Source: Streptomyces olivochromogenes
GTDB lineage: Bacteria > Actinomycetota > Actinomycetes > Streptomycetales > Streptomycetaceae
DNA length: 64,000 nt
NCBI RefSeq assembly: GCF_001514115.1
Contig: NZ_KQ948479.1
Span: 29,192-93,191, forward strand
Reading direction: 5' to 3'
Shown here: positions 23,849-31,467 of the stretch, piece after piece
How positions within the stretch are numbered: the stretch's first letter is position 1
How the letters are laid out: each line of letters opens with the position of its first letter
The notes under the pieces: generated by a model
The model's input: the letters and a program-made list of their open reading frames with translations, nothing else
Told to the model about the DNA's origin: nothing
Database searches by the model: none
Position numbers and translations under genes: made by a program

Positions 23849-25104
23849 GGTGCGCCTACCTCCAAGTCGTCGGCTTGGGGTGCCTGCACGGTCCAGGTGG
23901 GCACGTATGGCTGGCCTGCTGCCCACGGGCTGTAGGGGGCGCCGACAGTGACGTTGATGTCGTCGTGGGTGCCGAGTGTTGTCCCGCTGGCTGTGAGCGT
24001 CGCCGTGGCGGCGAGCGCGGCTTGGCCGGCTGCCGCCGTGCTTCCTGCTGCGGTGAGAGTTGCCGCGGCGTTCAGGGCGGCGCCTGCGATCGTTGCTCGG
24101 GTGCCCGCCGCTGTGAGGGTGCCTGTGGCGCTCAGTGTGGCGTCTCCGAGTGTGGGCGCCGTGCCGGTGATTCCGCTGGCCGTCAGTGTGGCCGTGGCCG
24201 TGAGGGCGGCGGCGGCGTTGTATGCGGCCTGTCCTTGGGCGGTCAGTGCGGCGGTTGCAGCGAGTGCGGTGAGTCCTGGGTGGTCCACTAGTCCGGCGGC
24301 TGTCAGGTTCGTGGTCGCCGTGAGGGCTGCGTTGCTGCTGGTGGCTAGCGTTCCGCTGGCGGTCAGGGTCGCCGTTGTGGCGAAGGTCGCCGTTCCGGCT
24401 GTGGCGCGGATGCCGTCTGCTGTCAGGCCGGCTGTGGTTGTCAGCGCCGTATCGCCCGTAGTGGCGCGGAGGCCGGATGTGGACAGGGTTGCTGTTGCGG
24501 CGAGGGCGGAGGATCCTGCTGTTGCCCGTAGGCCGGTGGCGGACAGTGTGGCTGTACCCGGGAAGGCCGCGTCGCCTGTGGTGCCGGTGGTGACGTCTGC
24601 CGCGGTGAAGTCGTCGAAGCGGAGCAGGTTGGTGGATTCGGCTCGGAGGCCGACGCTGGTGCCGGTGGTGACGGCGGTGTCGGTGACGGAGACGCGCTGG
24701 ACGCCGTTGACGAATCCTTTGATCGTCGAGCCGACGGCCTGCACTTTCGCGATGTCGCCTGCGACGGCTGCCCCGGCAAAGGAGCCGATCGACGTGAACG
24801 AGCCGCCTACGACGGAGAAAAGGTTCCAGCTCGTGCCGTCGTTGCGCCACAGGTAGCCCTGGCTGATGTTGCTGTTGCCGCGGCACCACACGCCGTGGCT
24901 GACGGCTGCGGTGGCGGCGATGGTGACCTGGGCTGAGTGGTCGTTGGTGGCCATCGTTCCGGCAGCACGGAGGATGATCGTGCCGCCCGCTGAGCCGGAG
25001 CTGAGCTGGTTGGAGATGATCGACCAGTCGCCGCTTACCTCGACCCAGTTGGCGCCGAGGTTCGTGCTGTCAGCGCGGTTGAAGTCGTCGGTGATGGTCG
25101 TCAT
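23842..25104 (-). CDS. Fibre-like protein: lectin-type domain plus ten ~19-aa repeats
   Basis: The N-terminal 165 residues (DDFNRADSTNLGANWVEVSG, then GVWCRGNSNISQGYLWRN) look like a concanavalin/laminin-G-type domain. Residues about 175-390 are about ten imperfect repeats of 18-24 residues with the core AL-x-A-T-A-T-L-T-A-x-G. A 30-residue unique tail follows. Repeats of this kind build elongated rods, so this is probably a virion fibre or a surface-binding appendage. The DNA repeats could recombine to change rod length. Confidence 0.75.
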   Translation of the reverse strand: MTTITDDFNRADSTNLGANWVEVSGDWSIISNQLSSGSAGGTIILRAAGTMATNDHSAQVTIAATAAVSHGVWCRGNSNISQGYLWRNDGTSWNLFSVVGGSFTSIGSFAGAAVAGDIAKVQAVGSTIKGFVNGVQRVSVTDTAVTTGTSVGLRAESTNLLRFDDFTAADVTTGTTGDAAFPGTATLSATGLRATAGSSALAATATLSTSGLRATTGDTALTTTAGLTADGIRATAGTATFATTATLTASGTLATSSNAALTATTNLTAAGLVDHPGLTALAATAALTAQGQAAYNAAAALTATATLTASGITGTAPTLGDATLSATGTLTAAGTRATIAGAALNAAATLTAAGSTAAAGQAALAATATLTASGTTLGTHDDINVTVGAPYSPWAAGQPYVPTWTVQAPQADDLEVGAPC

Positions 25105-25142
25105 GGCGACGTCTCCGATCAGCCGCTACGCCGCCTCAAGGG

Positions 25143-25541
25143 TCAGGAGGCTTGCGCCCCGAGGCTTACACCCAAAGATTGCAATGTGAATGTGTCGCCC
25201 GACGCCCACGCCTTGCTGGCCGTCAGTGCCACCGAGAACAGGAACGTGCCGCCGCTGCTCGCGGTCCATACGGAGATGTCGGTGATGGTCTCCGAGGTGC
25301 CGCCGTTGGTCCAGGCCGGGTTCGTGCCGGTGAGGGCGAGTGCGGAGCCGGCGGACGATGCGGCATGCGTGAAGATCACGCGCGTGTTCGATCCGGCGCT
25401 GATCGCGGTGGTTCCGGCGGCGCCGGGGTTGGCGGTGTGGAGCTGCGCGTACTGGGCGGCGACGGGCCCGAAGGCGGCGCCCGCCGCCCTGAGCGTGTTG
25501 AGCCAGTTGGAGACCAGCGTGGTGGACAGTCCTTCAGCCAT
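25143..25541 (-). CDS. Phage tail fibre/structural protein, small
   Basis: The 132-residue product begins MAEGLSTTLVSNWLNTLRAAG and contains AQYAQLHTANPGAAGTTAISAG, a segment widespread in actinophage 'tail fibre' proteins (Y-x-x-LHTA-D/N-P). The C-terminus is Thr/Ser-rich beta structure. It is translated just before the lectin-repeat fibre gene and probably assembles with it. Confidence 0.75.
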   Translation of the reverse strand: MAEGLSTTLVSNWLNTLRAAGAAFGPVAAQYAQLHTANPGAAGTTAISAGSNTRVIFTHAASSAGSALALTGTNPAWTNGGTSETITDISVWTASSGGTFLFSVALTASKAWASGDTFTLQSLGVSLGAQAS

Positions 25542-25737
25542 CGGTGGGCTCCTCTTCGTCGTTGAGAGGCGCGGCCTCGTCGGTGTCTGCTGGTGTCGGG
25601 TGGGGGGCGGGGGTGACTTCGCCGGAGGCTTCGATGGTCAGGGCGAACGTGTGCTCGTCGGCCACGGCGTCTCCTTCGATGGGGCGGGTCACGATCTGGT
25701 TCTTGCCGTGTACGCCGTGTGTGCGGGCTGTCATCAT
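25534..25737 (-). CDS. Hypothetical acidic 66/67-aa protein
   Basis: Two adjacent ATG codons (25735-25737, 25732-25734) begin a frame ending at 25534 that overlaps the next gene by eight bases. The product carries a KNQIVTRPIEGDAVADEHTF segment and a Pro/Glu/Asp-rich tail. No good ribosome site is visible, and the start is only eight bases from the oppositely oriented start at 25745, so the 5' end is uncertain. Confidence 0.5.
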   Translation of the reverse strand: MMTARTHGVHGKNQIVTRPIEGDAVADEHTFALTIEASGEVTPAPHPTPADTDEAAPLNDEEEPTDG

Positions 25738-25744
25738 TCGCGGC

Positions 25745-26281
25745 ATGTCTGAGCTGACTGATGCGTCTGCCGTGCCGCCGATGCCCGAGAATCCGCCTGC
25801 TGCAGGGAGGCGTTGGCCGCGTCCACTGGTGACCGGGCTTGCCGGTCTCGCCGTCGGGGTGGTTGCGGTGGGCCTGGCGTGGGGCCTATCCAGCGGCGGC
25901 GGCGCAGGGACATCGCCGGGCGCGAAACCGGTGAAGACCTTCACCATGAAGGGCGACATGAAGCTGGTGCTCAGCCTGCACGAGGCGCTGCAGCAGCTGT
26001 CTCAGGGCGGCCAGTGCATGCCACGCCATAGCGGCCCGTACATGGACATCCAGGAAGGCGCCACTGTGACGGTGTACAGCGCCAGCGGAAAGGTCGTTGC
26101 GACGGGCGCGCTTCAGCAGGGCGTGCCGAGCGCCACGGATTGCACGTTCCCTTTCACGGCCAGCGGCGTGCCCGAGGGTGAAAAGTTCTACCAGGTAGAG
26201 GTCGAGCACTCGGGAAGGAAGCCGGTGTCGGCGCAGAAGGCCCGCCAGGGCGAGGTCCTCATCGAGCTCAAGTCGGGCTGA
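25745..26281 (+). CDS. Membrane-anchored hypothetical protein, plus-strand moron
   Basis: The 178-residue product has a short Pro-rich cytoplasmic N-terminus, one membrane helix (about 31-50, LVTGLAGLAVGVVAVGLAWGL) and an extracytoplasmic domain with two cysteines (GGQCMPR, SATDCTF). It is the only plus-strand gene in the first 42 kb, inside late minus-strand genes, which marks it as an accessory or lysogenic gene. There is no clear ribosome site; a CATCAT -10-like motif seven bases before the ATG would fit a leaderless transcript. Confidence 0.65.
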   Translation: MSELTDASAVPPMPENPPAAGRRWPRPLVTGLAGLAVGVVAVGLAWGLSSGGGAGTSPGAKPVKTFTMKGDMKLVLSLHEALQQLSQGGQCMPRHSGPYMDIQEGATVTVYSASGKVVATGALQQGVPSATDCTFPFTASGVPEGEKFYQVEVEHSGRKPVSAQKARQGEVLIELKSG

Positions 26282-26296
26282 GGCTGGGCGGTCTGT

Positions 26297-26563
26297 TCAG
26301 TCGTCGGCGCGCCAGTGCCAGGTGCCGCCATCTTCGGCGGACCCCTCGTAGGCGACCTGCTCGTTGAAGAACATCCCTGTGGGGTTGAGCACAGCCAGGC
26401 TCACCACGGCTGGCGCTGTAGTGACGCCATGCTCGTCTTTGCCCCGGTCGGTGCCCGCCACAACCGCGGTGATGACCGCTGCGCGGCACTCCTTGCCGTA
26501 CTCGCCGCCAGGGGTGCCGTAGCTGACGTAGTGGACGATGTCGCCGACGCTGGGCTCAGGCAT
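26297..26563 (-). CDS. Hypothetical actinophage protein (VHYVSYGTPGGEY type)
   Basis: ATG 26561-26563 has AAGGA six bases upstream. The 88-residue product contains GDIVHYVSYGTPGGEYGKECRA, a signature I have seen repeatedly in Streptomyces phage proteins, and ends in a Trp-rich EDGGTWHWRADD. Function unknown. Confidence 0.7.
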   Translation of the reverse strand: MPEPSVGDIVHYVSYGTPGGEYGKECRAAVITAVVAGTDRGKDEHGVTTAPAVVSLAVLNPTGMFFNEQVAYEGSAEDGGTWHWRADD

Positions 26564-26609
26564 CGAGTGTCCTTCGGGAGCGGAGGCGGATGAAGGCCGA
26601 TCAGCGAGG

Positions 26610-26966
26610 CTAGCTGAATTCGCGGTCGTTGAAGTCGTGGCCGCAGGACTTGAAGTCGTTGGCGCTGGTCCTGCCGTACTGCCGTTCGGGGGGCCGGTTG
26701 AGGTGGTCGATGCCGTCGGCCTTGGCGTGGGCCAGGTCGAGCAGCTCGGCGAGGCTGCATTCTCGGCCGTACTCATCGACGATGGGCCCGGACAGTGCGC
26801 GTCGCACCCAGTGGGCGAAGACTTCGTCGCGCGGCCATTCGGGGTCGGCGCGGAACAGGAATCGCCAGCCTGCGGACGACTTGCCGAGGTGGATGCGCTC
26901 GGATTCCGCGCAGTGCTCGCAGGCGTTGGGGCAGGACGGGGTGTTGACGTAGTAGTTGGTGCCCAT
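26610..26966 (-). CDS. MGTNYY-family phage protein with Cys/His cluster
   Basis: ATG 26964-26966 starts MGTNYYVNTPSCPNACEHCAE. The CPNAC-EHC cluster and the IHLGKSSAGWRFLFRA segment are characteristic of a phage protein family known by its MGTNYY start. The 118-residue protein probably binds zinc. Its function has not been established as far as I know. Confidence 0.75.
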   Translation of the reverse strand: MGTNYYVNTPSCPNACEHCAESERIHLGKSSAGWRFLFRADPEWPRDEVFAHWVRRALSGPIVDEYGRECSLAELLDLAHAKADGIDHLNRPPERQYGRTSANDFKSCGHDFNDREFS

Positions 26967-26968
26967 GG

Positions 26969-27793
26969 TCAGCTCCAGGTCCAGCCGCGCACGTACTCGA
27001 TGTCCATCTGGGCGCTGGTGTTCGGCTTCGGCGCGGCGCCTTCGAGGGCGGTCTCGTTCTGGATGTCCCAGCTCATCGGCGTGTTGGGGACCGCGGTGGT
27101 GCTGTGGCCGGCCGTGCGCCCGTCGATGGTCAGGGTGACGCTGCCGGGCTGCCAGGTGATCACGGTGGTGTGCCAGTCGGTCCACTTCGCGCGGGCGTCG
27201 TAGGCGTCCTGGTCGCCGCCGATGCTGTTGAGGTGGTGGGCGTAGCCGTTGACGCTGCCCGTCCAATTCCCCTCGGGGAAGTCGATCTCACAGTTCGGGC
27301 AGGCGCTGTCCGTCACGGGCCAGAGCAGGTGCGCGCTCTTGTAGCCGGTCGCGGCCTTGGAGACTCGCCACCGTTCTTCGTACCGCCCGTACCGCTGGCC
27401 CATCAGGGCCTTGGGTACGACGGTCGCGGAGTGGACGGGGCCGCTGGCGCCGCGCCACATGCGGATGTGGAGCTGGCCGCCGGAGATCCACAGGGTGGTG
27501 GCGGGGTCGTAGTAGCCGCCGACCGGGTAGTTGCGCTGGGTGGCGGTGTCGGGCCAGCCCGCGGGGTACGTCCACCAGGCGGCGCGGACGCTGCCGGTGA
27601 GGCCGCCGCAGTACGCCTTCGGGGTGTCCGCGGCGTGGTTGCAGTCCGTGAAGTGGCCCTTGGCGACGGGGGTGTTGAATCCGTCGGCGTAGCGGAGGTG
27701 CCAGGTTGGGGTGCTGCCGGCCGCGGTGGGTGCGGTGAGGCTGGCGAGCAGGAGGCCGGCGGCGAGTGCGGCGGTGGTGAGGATGCGGCGCAT
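26969..27793 (-). CDS. Secreted GH16-type glycoside hydrolase
   Basis: The 274-residue product has a signal peptide (MRRILTTAALAAGLLLASLT, cleavage near residue 25). The core carries CPNCEIDFPEGNW with Glu169, Asp171 and Glu174, the E-x-D-x-x-E pattern of GH16 beta-glucanases, plus typical upstream YGRYEERWRVSKAATGYKSA and downstream DWHTTVITWQPGSVTLTIDG. GH16 enzymes cut beta-1,3 or beta-1,3/1,4 glucans or galactans. It may be a virion-linked depolymerase or a lysogenic-conversion exoenzyme. Confidence 0.8.
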   Translation of the reverse strand: MRRILTTAALAAGLLLASLTAPTAAGSTPTWHLRYADGFNTPVAKGHFTDCNHAADTPKAYCGGLTGSVRAAWWTYPAGWPDTATQRNYPVGGYYDPATTLWISGGQLHIRMWRGASGPVHSATVVPKALMGQRYGRYEERWRVSKAATGYKSAHLLWPVTDSACPNCEIDFPEGNWTGSVNGYAHHLNSIGGDQDAYDARAKWTDWHTTVITWQPGSVTLTIDGRTAGHSTTAVPNTPMSWDIQNETALEGAAPKPNTSAQMDIEYVRGWTWS

Positions 27794-27806
27794 GGCACCC
27801 CCAGGT

Positions 27807-28046
27807 CTATGGCGTGGTGTTGCTGGGTGTGGGGTCCGACGCTCTCGGTGTAGTGGTCGGCGTGGGTGTGGGCGAGGGCGACACGGGCGGGGTCGGCTGG
27901 AGTGTCGTGGATGGCGCCGTGCTCGGCGACTTGCTCGGTGTTGCCGTTGTGGTGCTGGGTGCCGGGCTGGGGTTGTCGTGGGTGCAGGCGACGGGTCCGA
28001 CGAGGAATCCGGCGACGAACAGGGCGGTGATGAGGGGGCGGCGCAC
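27807..28046 (-). CDS. Probable small lipoprotein, Pro/Ser/Thr-rich
   Basis: The 79-residue product has an N-terminal signal (MRRPLITALFVAGFLVGPVAC) ending in a non-ideal lipobox with Cys21, then an almost pure Pro/Ser/Thr tail. It lies 13 bases before the GH16 gene and may be cotranscribed. It could be a surface-exposed lysogenic protein; the low-complexity tail gives no function. Confidence 0.6.
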   Translation of the reverse strand: MRRPLITALFVAGFLVGPVACTHDNPSPAPSTTTATPSKSPSTAPSTTLQPTPPVSPSPTPTPTTTPRASDPTPSNTTP

Positions 28047-28073
28047 GGTTCTCCTCGTATGGGGTGTTGGCGA

Positions 28074-28114
28074 GTCCCGCCGCCCTCGGCGGGGGTCCGA
28101 TCGGGCGGCGGGAC
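28074..28114. terminator. Strong hairpin (12-bp stem), first of a tandem pair
   Basis: GTCCCGCCGCCC (28074-28085) and GGGCGGCGGGAC (28103-28114) are perfect complements. It follows the end of the 79-residue HTH gene on the minus strand and precedes the lipoprotein gene. Confidence 0.65.
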
Positions 28115-28127
28115 GCTCAGGGTTTGT

Positions 28128-28162
28128 GTCCGCCCGGTCCCCTTCCCAAGGGCCGGGCGGAC
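28128..28162. terminator. Second hairpin (10-bp stem) of the tandem pair
   Basis: GTCCGCCCGG (28128-28137) and CCGGGCGGAC (28153-28162) are perfect complements around a 15-base loop. Together with the neighbouring hairpin it should isolate the lipoprotein-GH16 unit from upstream transcripts. Confidence 0.6.
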
Positions 28163-28220
28163 GTGGGCCGAGCGCGTGGCGCTTCGAGGCCCGTCCCTGC
28201 GGCGCCCACCGCAGGGAGAT

Positions 28221-28460
28221 CTAGGCGGCGTCGACGATCCGGGTCCGTCCCTTGATTTCGGGCGGCGGCGTCGGGGTGATGACCTCTCGGGTTTCCTTGT
28301 CACGCTCGGCTGGGTCGATCTCCATGAGGTCGTAGCGGGCGTTCTTGCCCTTGCCGTAAACCTTGATGCGGCCTTCGGATGCCCAGCGCCAAATGGTGCC
28401 GACGGGTCGTCCTGTCCAGAAGGCGACGTCGGCGGCTGTGGCGAGCGCTACGGAGGGCAT
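28221..28460 (-). CDS. Small HTH DNA-binding protein (MerR/excisionase-like)
   Basis: ATG 28458-28460 has GGAGG five bases upstream. The 79-residue product has one helix-turn-helix: LATAADVAFWTGRPVGTIWRW then a wing-like EGRIKVYGKGKNARYDL, the pattern of MerR-like excisionases and AlpA-type regulators. With no integrase in view, a regulatory role is more likely than excision. Confidence 0.75.
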   Translation of the reverse strand: MPSVALATAADVAFWTGRPVGTIWRWASEGRIKVYGKGKNARYDLMEIDPAERDKETREVITPTPPPEIKGRTRIVDAA

Positions 28461-28480
28461 GGTCACCTCCAGATACGACG

Positions 28481-28507
28481 AAGGCCACCCGTGTGGAGGG
28501 TGGCCTT
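28481..28507. terminator. Hairpin with 10-bp perfect stem
   Basis: AAGGCCACCC (28481-28490) pairs with GGGTGGCCTT (28498-28507) around a 7-base loop. It lies between the GIY-YIG/HTH gene and the small HTH gene and probably ends the upstream transcript. Confidence 0.65.
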
Positions 28508-28586
28508 AGCGCGAAAGTCGTGCGATCTAAGCAGAGCCTGACTTCGCGATCACTGATTGTCAAGCCCATACGGCTTTTTGCGCCCC

Positions 28587-29360
28587 TCACGCCACTTTAC
28601 GGCGCCCTTCAGCGAGCGACCTGAGATCGGATAGCAAGTAGAGGCTCACGCCGTCGTCGTCTACCACGAAGGGTTTCAGCTTGCCTCGGTGTTGCCATAC
28701 GGCCGCCGTGTTGTGGCGGATGCCCAGGAGACTGGTTGCTTCCCTGAGGGTGGACAGGTCCGGCTGGAGGGGAGGCCCGGGTGTTACGGCAGCAGTGGCG
28801 GGTCTGCGTTCCAGCCCCGCCAGCGTGGGCCATTCCGGGTCCGGGGGACCGAACTGATCCGCCACAGCTGCAATGTGCGCATCTAGCGCTTCATCGCGAC
28901 GGAAGTACTCTCCCCTGCTGGTCACCCGGATGTTGCGGAATTGCTGGTGACGCAGCGACTCCCCTTCGCGGCCGCCGGGTTCCCAGGCAAGCACCTCGTC
29001 GGGGAGCAGTGCTTCGAACCTCTTGTACGGGCTGGTTGTCGTCCCGATTTTCACGAGGCGCCCGCGGAGGGCGTAGTACACGATCGATGCGGGGATGCGC
29101 CCCGGCTGGCGTGCGGCTGCCAGCCGCTGTTGCTCCGCAAACTTCTCCCGACCCGCCTCTACGGCTGCGCCAACCTCTTGCATCGTCAGCGTTCCCCGCT
29201 CTGTGCGCTTTTGCTGGAGCTGGACTGCGATGAAGGTGAATGCCGGGTCGTCTGTGTCGATCAAGTCCATGAGGGTCTGGATACTGCGCCGAACACCATC
29301 TCCGACACGGATCCTCTCCTGCCAGTCTCGGGACAGGCGAGGTCGCCTAAGCTGTGGCAT
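28587..29360 (-). CDS. GIY-YIG (T5orf172/Mug113-like) nuclease domain fused to HTH
   Basis: ATG 29358-29360 has GGAG six bases upstream. The 257-residue product has a helical N-terminus, a T5orf172-type GIY-YIG domain at about 92-160 (IVYYALRGRLVKIGTTTSPYK, Arg114, then GGREGESLRHQQF and GEYFR), and a C-terminal HTH at about 207-255 (LREATSLLGIRHNTAAVWQHR followed by a wing). Known relatives occur in phages as nucleases or regulators. The target is unknown. Confidence 0.8.
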   Translation of the reverse strand: MPQLRRPRLSRDWQERIRVGDGVRRSIQTLMDLIDTDDPAFTFIAVQLQQKRTERGTLTMQEVGAAVEAGREKFAEQQRLAAARQPGRIPASIVYYALRGRLVKIGTTTSPYKRFEALLPDEVLAWEPGGREGESLRHQQFRNIRVTSRGEYFRRDEALDAHIAAVADQFGPPDPEWPTLAGLERRPATAAVTPGPPLQPDLSTLREATSLLGIRHNTAAVWQHRGKLKPFVVDDDGVSLYLLSDLRSLAEGRRKVA

Positions 29361-29472
29361 GTCGATCTCCTCTGAAGGTCGGCCACGCCCCGGGATCGGT
29401 CGCACGGTCGCCGGGGTCTCAACTGTCCCAATTCTACCGGCTTTTGGATCTATTCGCCGGGATTCTTGCAGG

Positions 29473-29913
29473 TCATTCGGGGTGGCAGCAGTTCATGGCG
29501 TCGCATTCGTCCGGCAGATGCCAGTCGCCTCGACACCCGCACGGGCAGCCGCCCATCTTCCCGGAGGCGATGAGCTTGCGGGCTTTGGCGAGGAGCAGGT
29601 TCTCGGGGATCGGGCCGAGCTGGGCTTCGAGGACGGCGTGGACGTTCCACCGCATGCGCCAGTTCATGGACGAGGTGCCGGGGGTGCGCCGGACGGCGTC
29701 GAGGAACGCCTCGTCGGGGATGTCCTTGCACTGCATCGGGCGGCCGTGGACGAGACGGATTCCGTCGGGACGTACGGTGCCCTCGCGCAGGTCGGGGTGG
29801 AAGGCGAACATGAAGGACGCTTGTGCCTTCTGTAGGGCGTCGACTGCGCGGCTTGCGTCGATGGTGATCTCGATCGTTACAGGCTCGGGCTCGTCTTCAG
29901 GCTGCTCGTTCAC
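29473..29913 (-). CDS. Hypothetical 146-aa protein, Cys-rich C-terminus
   Basis: Start GTG 29911-29913, preceded by GAGGAG, overlaps the upstream stop (GTGA). The N-terminal half contains PVTIEITIDASRAVDALQKA. The C-terminus has GGCPCGCRGDWHLPDECDAM and ends with NCCHPE, a probable metal-binding cluster. It belongs to a compact operon of small Streptomyces-mobile-element proteins. Confidence 0.7.
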   Translation of the reverse strand: MNEQPEDEPEPVTIEITIDASRAVDALQKAQASFMFAFHPDLREGTVRPDGIRLVHGRPMQCKDIPDEAFLDAVRRTPGTSSMNWRMRWNVHAVLEAQLGPIPENLLLAKARKLIASGKMGGCPCGCRGDWHLPDECDAMNCCHPE

Positions 29914-30257
29914 GGCGTCCACTCCTCGCCTTTGTGGTCGGGGTGCCCGGCAAACGGCTGGGCCAGGAGGCACAGTGTCTTCTCGGCCGCGTCCAGTGCC
30001 CCGTAGTGGTCGACTTCCGTGTCGCCCTCCGCGGCCGTGAGCATCCCGACCATGTGGTCGATGAGGGCGAGCTTGGCTTCGACGTCGGCAAGGACGCGGG
30101 CAGGTAGACCACAGTTGCAGGCGCCTGTCTCGTTGTTTGGGTGCAGGACGTCAGGCAAGGACTCGCAGTCTCTGTGATGCGACTCTTCCCATACGTCCTG
30201 CTGACGGGCAGCATCCTCGGCGAGCCGTGCCCGCAGGAAGTCGGCGATCTCGTTCAC
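29910..30257 (-). CDS. DUF6221-like hypothetical protein
   Basis: GTG 30255-30257 overlaps the upstream stop. The 115-residue product begins VNEIADFLRARLAEDAARQ and contains DHMVGMLT-like and LLAQPFAGHPDHKGEEW, the pattern of DUF6221 proteins common in Streptomyces genomes and mobile elements. Two Cys/His motifs (HHRDCESL, GACNCGLP) suggest metal binding. Function unknown. Confidence 0.75.
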   Translation of the reverse strand: MNEIADFLRARLAEDAARQQDVWEESHHRDCESLPDVLHPNNETGACNCGLPARVLADVEAKLALIDHMVGMLTAAEGDTEVDHYGALDAAEKTLCLLAQPFAGHPDHKGEEWTP

Positions 30258-30457
30258 GGCTGTCTCCTGACTGTGGGCCGTCCGCCGATCCCGGTTTTGA
30301 TGCTGCCGCCGGGGTGGAGGTGGCCGTCGGCTTGGGCGAGCATGTCGAGGCCGCGTCCGAGGACGGCGACGGGGTCTTCGCCGCGGTAGCAGCGGCGGAG
30401 GATCTGCCACATGCGGATTGTGGGCTGTACGAGGGGCAGGGAGCGCAACCCGGTCAC
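30254..30457 (-). CDS. Hypothetical 67-aa protein
   Basis: GTG 30455-30457 follows AGGAG at seven bases and overlaps the stop of the zinc protein upstream. The product contains PTIRMWQILRRCYRGEDPVA and a Gly/His-rich tail. It is coupled on both sides by GTGA overlaps. No family recognised. Confidence 0.65.
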   Translation of the reverse strand: MTGLRSLPLVQPTIRMWQILRRCYRGEDPVAVLGRGLDMLAQADGHLHPGGSIKTGIGGRPTVRRQP

Positions 30458-31161
30458 GCTGCGACTCCTGCCGTCTCGGCAAGCACTTGTTCTTGTGCGG
30501 CGCGGAGTTGGCGCCACTCTCCCAGGGTTTCCCAGCGGGTTCCGCAGGTGGCGCATCGGACGCGGTGGGAGGTGGCTGTGGCGGTCAGTGGCTGTCCGCA
30601 GAGGGTGTTGTCGGTGCGGGTGGGGCATAGGCCGATGGCGACGCGGCCGGGCCGGCGTTCGTTGTTGACGATGGCGGTGCATTCGCCGTGGAGTTTGCGG
30701 AGGTCGTCGATGTCCTGGCCGACGGATTCGTAGCTGGAGCAGGCCCAGAGCAGGTTGTTGGCGAGGAACGTGGCGTGGGCGGGTACGGCCTGGGCGGGGC
30801 TGCCGCGCCAGGGGGCGACTGTCCAGCCGAGCGCGTTGCGCCACGCGTCCTCGATGTCACGGAGCCGGGCTGCGACGCCGCCGGGGCCGACGAGGGCGAG
30901 AACTTCGAGCCGGGGCGGGATGGGCGGGGTCTTCGAGCCGGAGCTGCCGCCGCCTATCCGGCGGGCGCCGCGCATGAGGGCGGCTGCGGTGTTGAGCTGC
31001 CGGAACAGGGTGGGGAGTTCGGTGATGCGGCGGCTGGTGGCGTCTTCGCAGGGCCGGCAGGCCTGGCGTCCGGTTTCGGTGATCCAGAGTTGCCGGTTGC
31101 AGCGGGGGGTGCTGCAGGTCGGCCACAAATAGTCGTCGAGCGCGGTGGGCTGGTCGTGCAC
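30454..31161 (-). CDS. Two-zinc-ribbon protein, DNA-binding candidate
   Basis: GTG 31159-31161 has GAGGGAG upstream. The 235-residue product has an N-terminal ribbon (CSTPRCNRQL...CRPC), a central helical region, and a C-terminal ribbon (LCPTRTDNTLCG...VRCATCG) followed by RWETLGEWRQLRAAQE, which could be a helix-turn-helix. Similar proteins are frequent in Streptomyces phages and integrative elements. DNA binding is inferred. Confidence 0.7.
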   Translation of the reverse strand: MHDQPTALDDYLWPTCSTPRCNRQLWITETGRQACRPCEDATSRRITELPTLFRQLNTAAALMRGARRIGGGSSGSKTPPIPPRLEVLALVGPGGVAARLRDIEDAWRNALGWTVAPWRGSPAQAVPAHATFLANNLLWACSSYESVGQDIDDLRKLHGECTAIVNNERRPGRVAIGLCPTRTDNTLCGQPLTATATSHRVRCATCGTRWETLGEWRQLRAAQEQVLAETAGVAA

Positions 31162-31260
31162 GGTCGGCTCCCTCGTCTGCGGGCCGGCCCCGCTGCCCGG
31201 GGGAAGTTGGGCGAGCCGGAGCACTTCGGCTTGGTGTTGATGCTGTCGCAGGTTGGGGGG

Positions 31261-31285
31261 TTTGTCTGAGACGCCTTCCCCCGGG
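31261..31285. repeat. Direct repeat copy 1 (TTTGTCTGAG...CTTCCCCCGGG)
   Basis: A block of TTTGTCTGAG, three or four spacer bases, then CTTCCCCCGGG recurs at 31468-31492. Both copies lie in the 336-base gap between the zinc-ribbon gene and the Mrr-like gene, one on each side of a strong hairpin. Otherwise this gap holds no gene that I can support. Confidence 0.6.
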
Positions 31286-31309
31286 CGGGACCGTGAGCGC
31301 GCATGAGGC

Positions 31310-31342
31310 GGCCCCGCCGGTCTGGGGATGACTGGCGGGGCC
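31310..31342. terminator. Strong hairpin (13-bp stem, one mismatch)
   Basis: GGCCCCGCCGGTC (31310-31322) pairs with GACTGGCGGGGCC (31330-31342). It sits downstream of the Mrr-like gene on the minus strand and should end the transfer operon transcript or separate it from the 28-31 kb genes. Confidence 0.65.
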
Positions 31343-31467
31343 GGTGTGCTCGGGGCCTGGGGAGGGCTGGTCCGAGCTGGGTGTTGCGCGGCTTGCGGTG
31401 CTTGGGGCGGGGGGACGCTTCCGGAGCTCCGGGCCGTGCACGTCTGATGGTGGCGTACGGGCGGGGC

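Noticed and set aside
28221..28460. Excisionase with an integrase system
   Set aside because: The HTH resembles excisionases, but no integrase or att repeat is visible, so I call it only a small DNA-binding protein.
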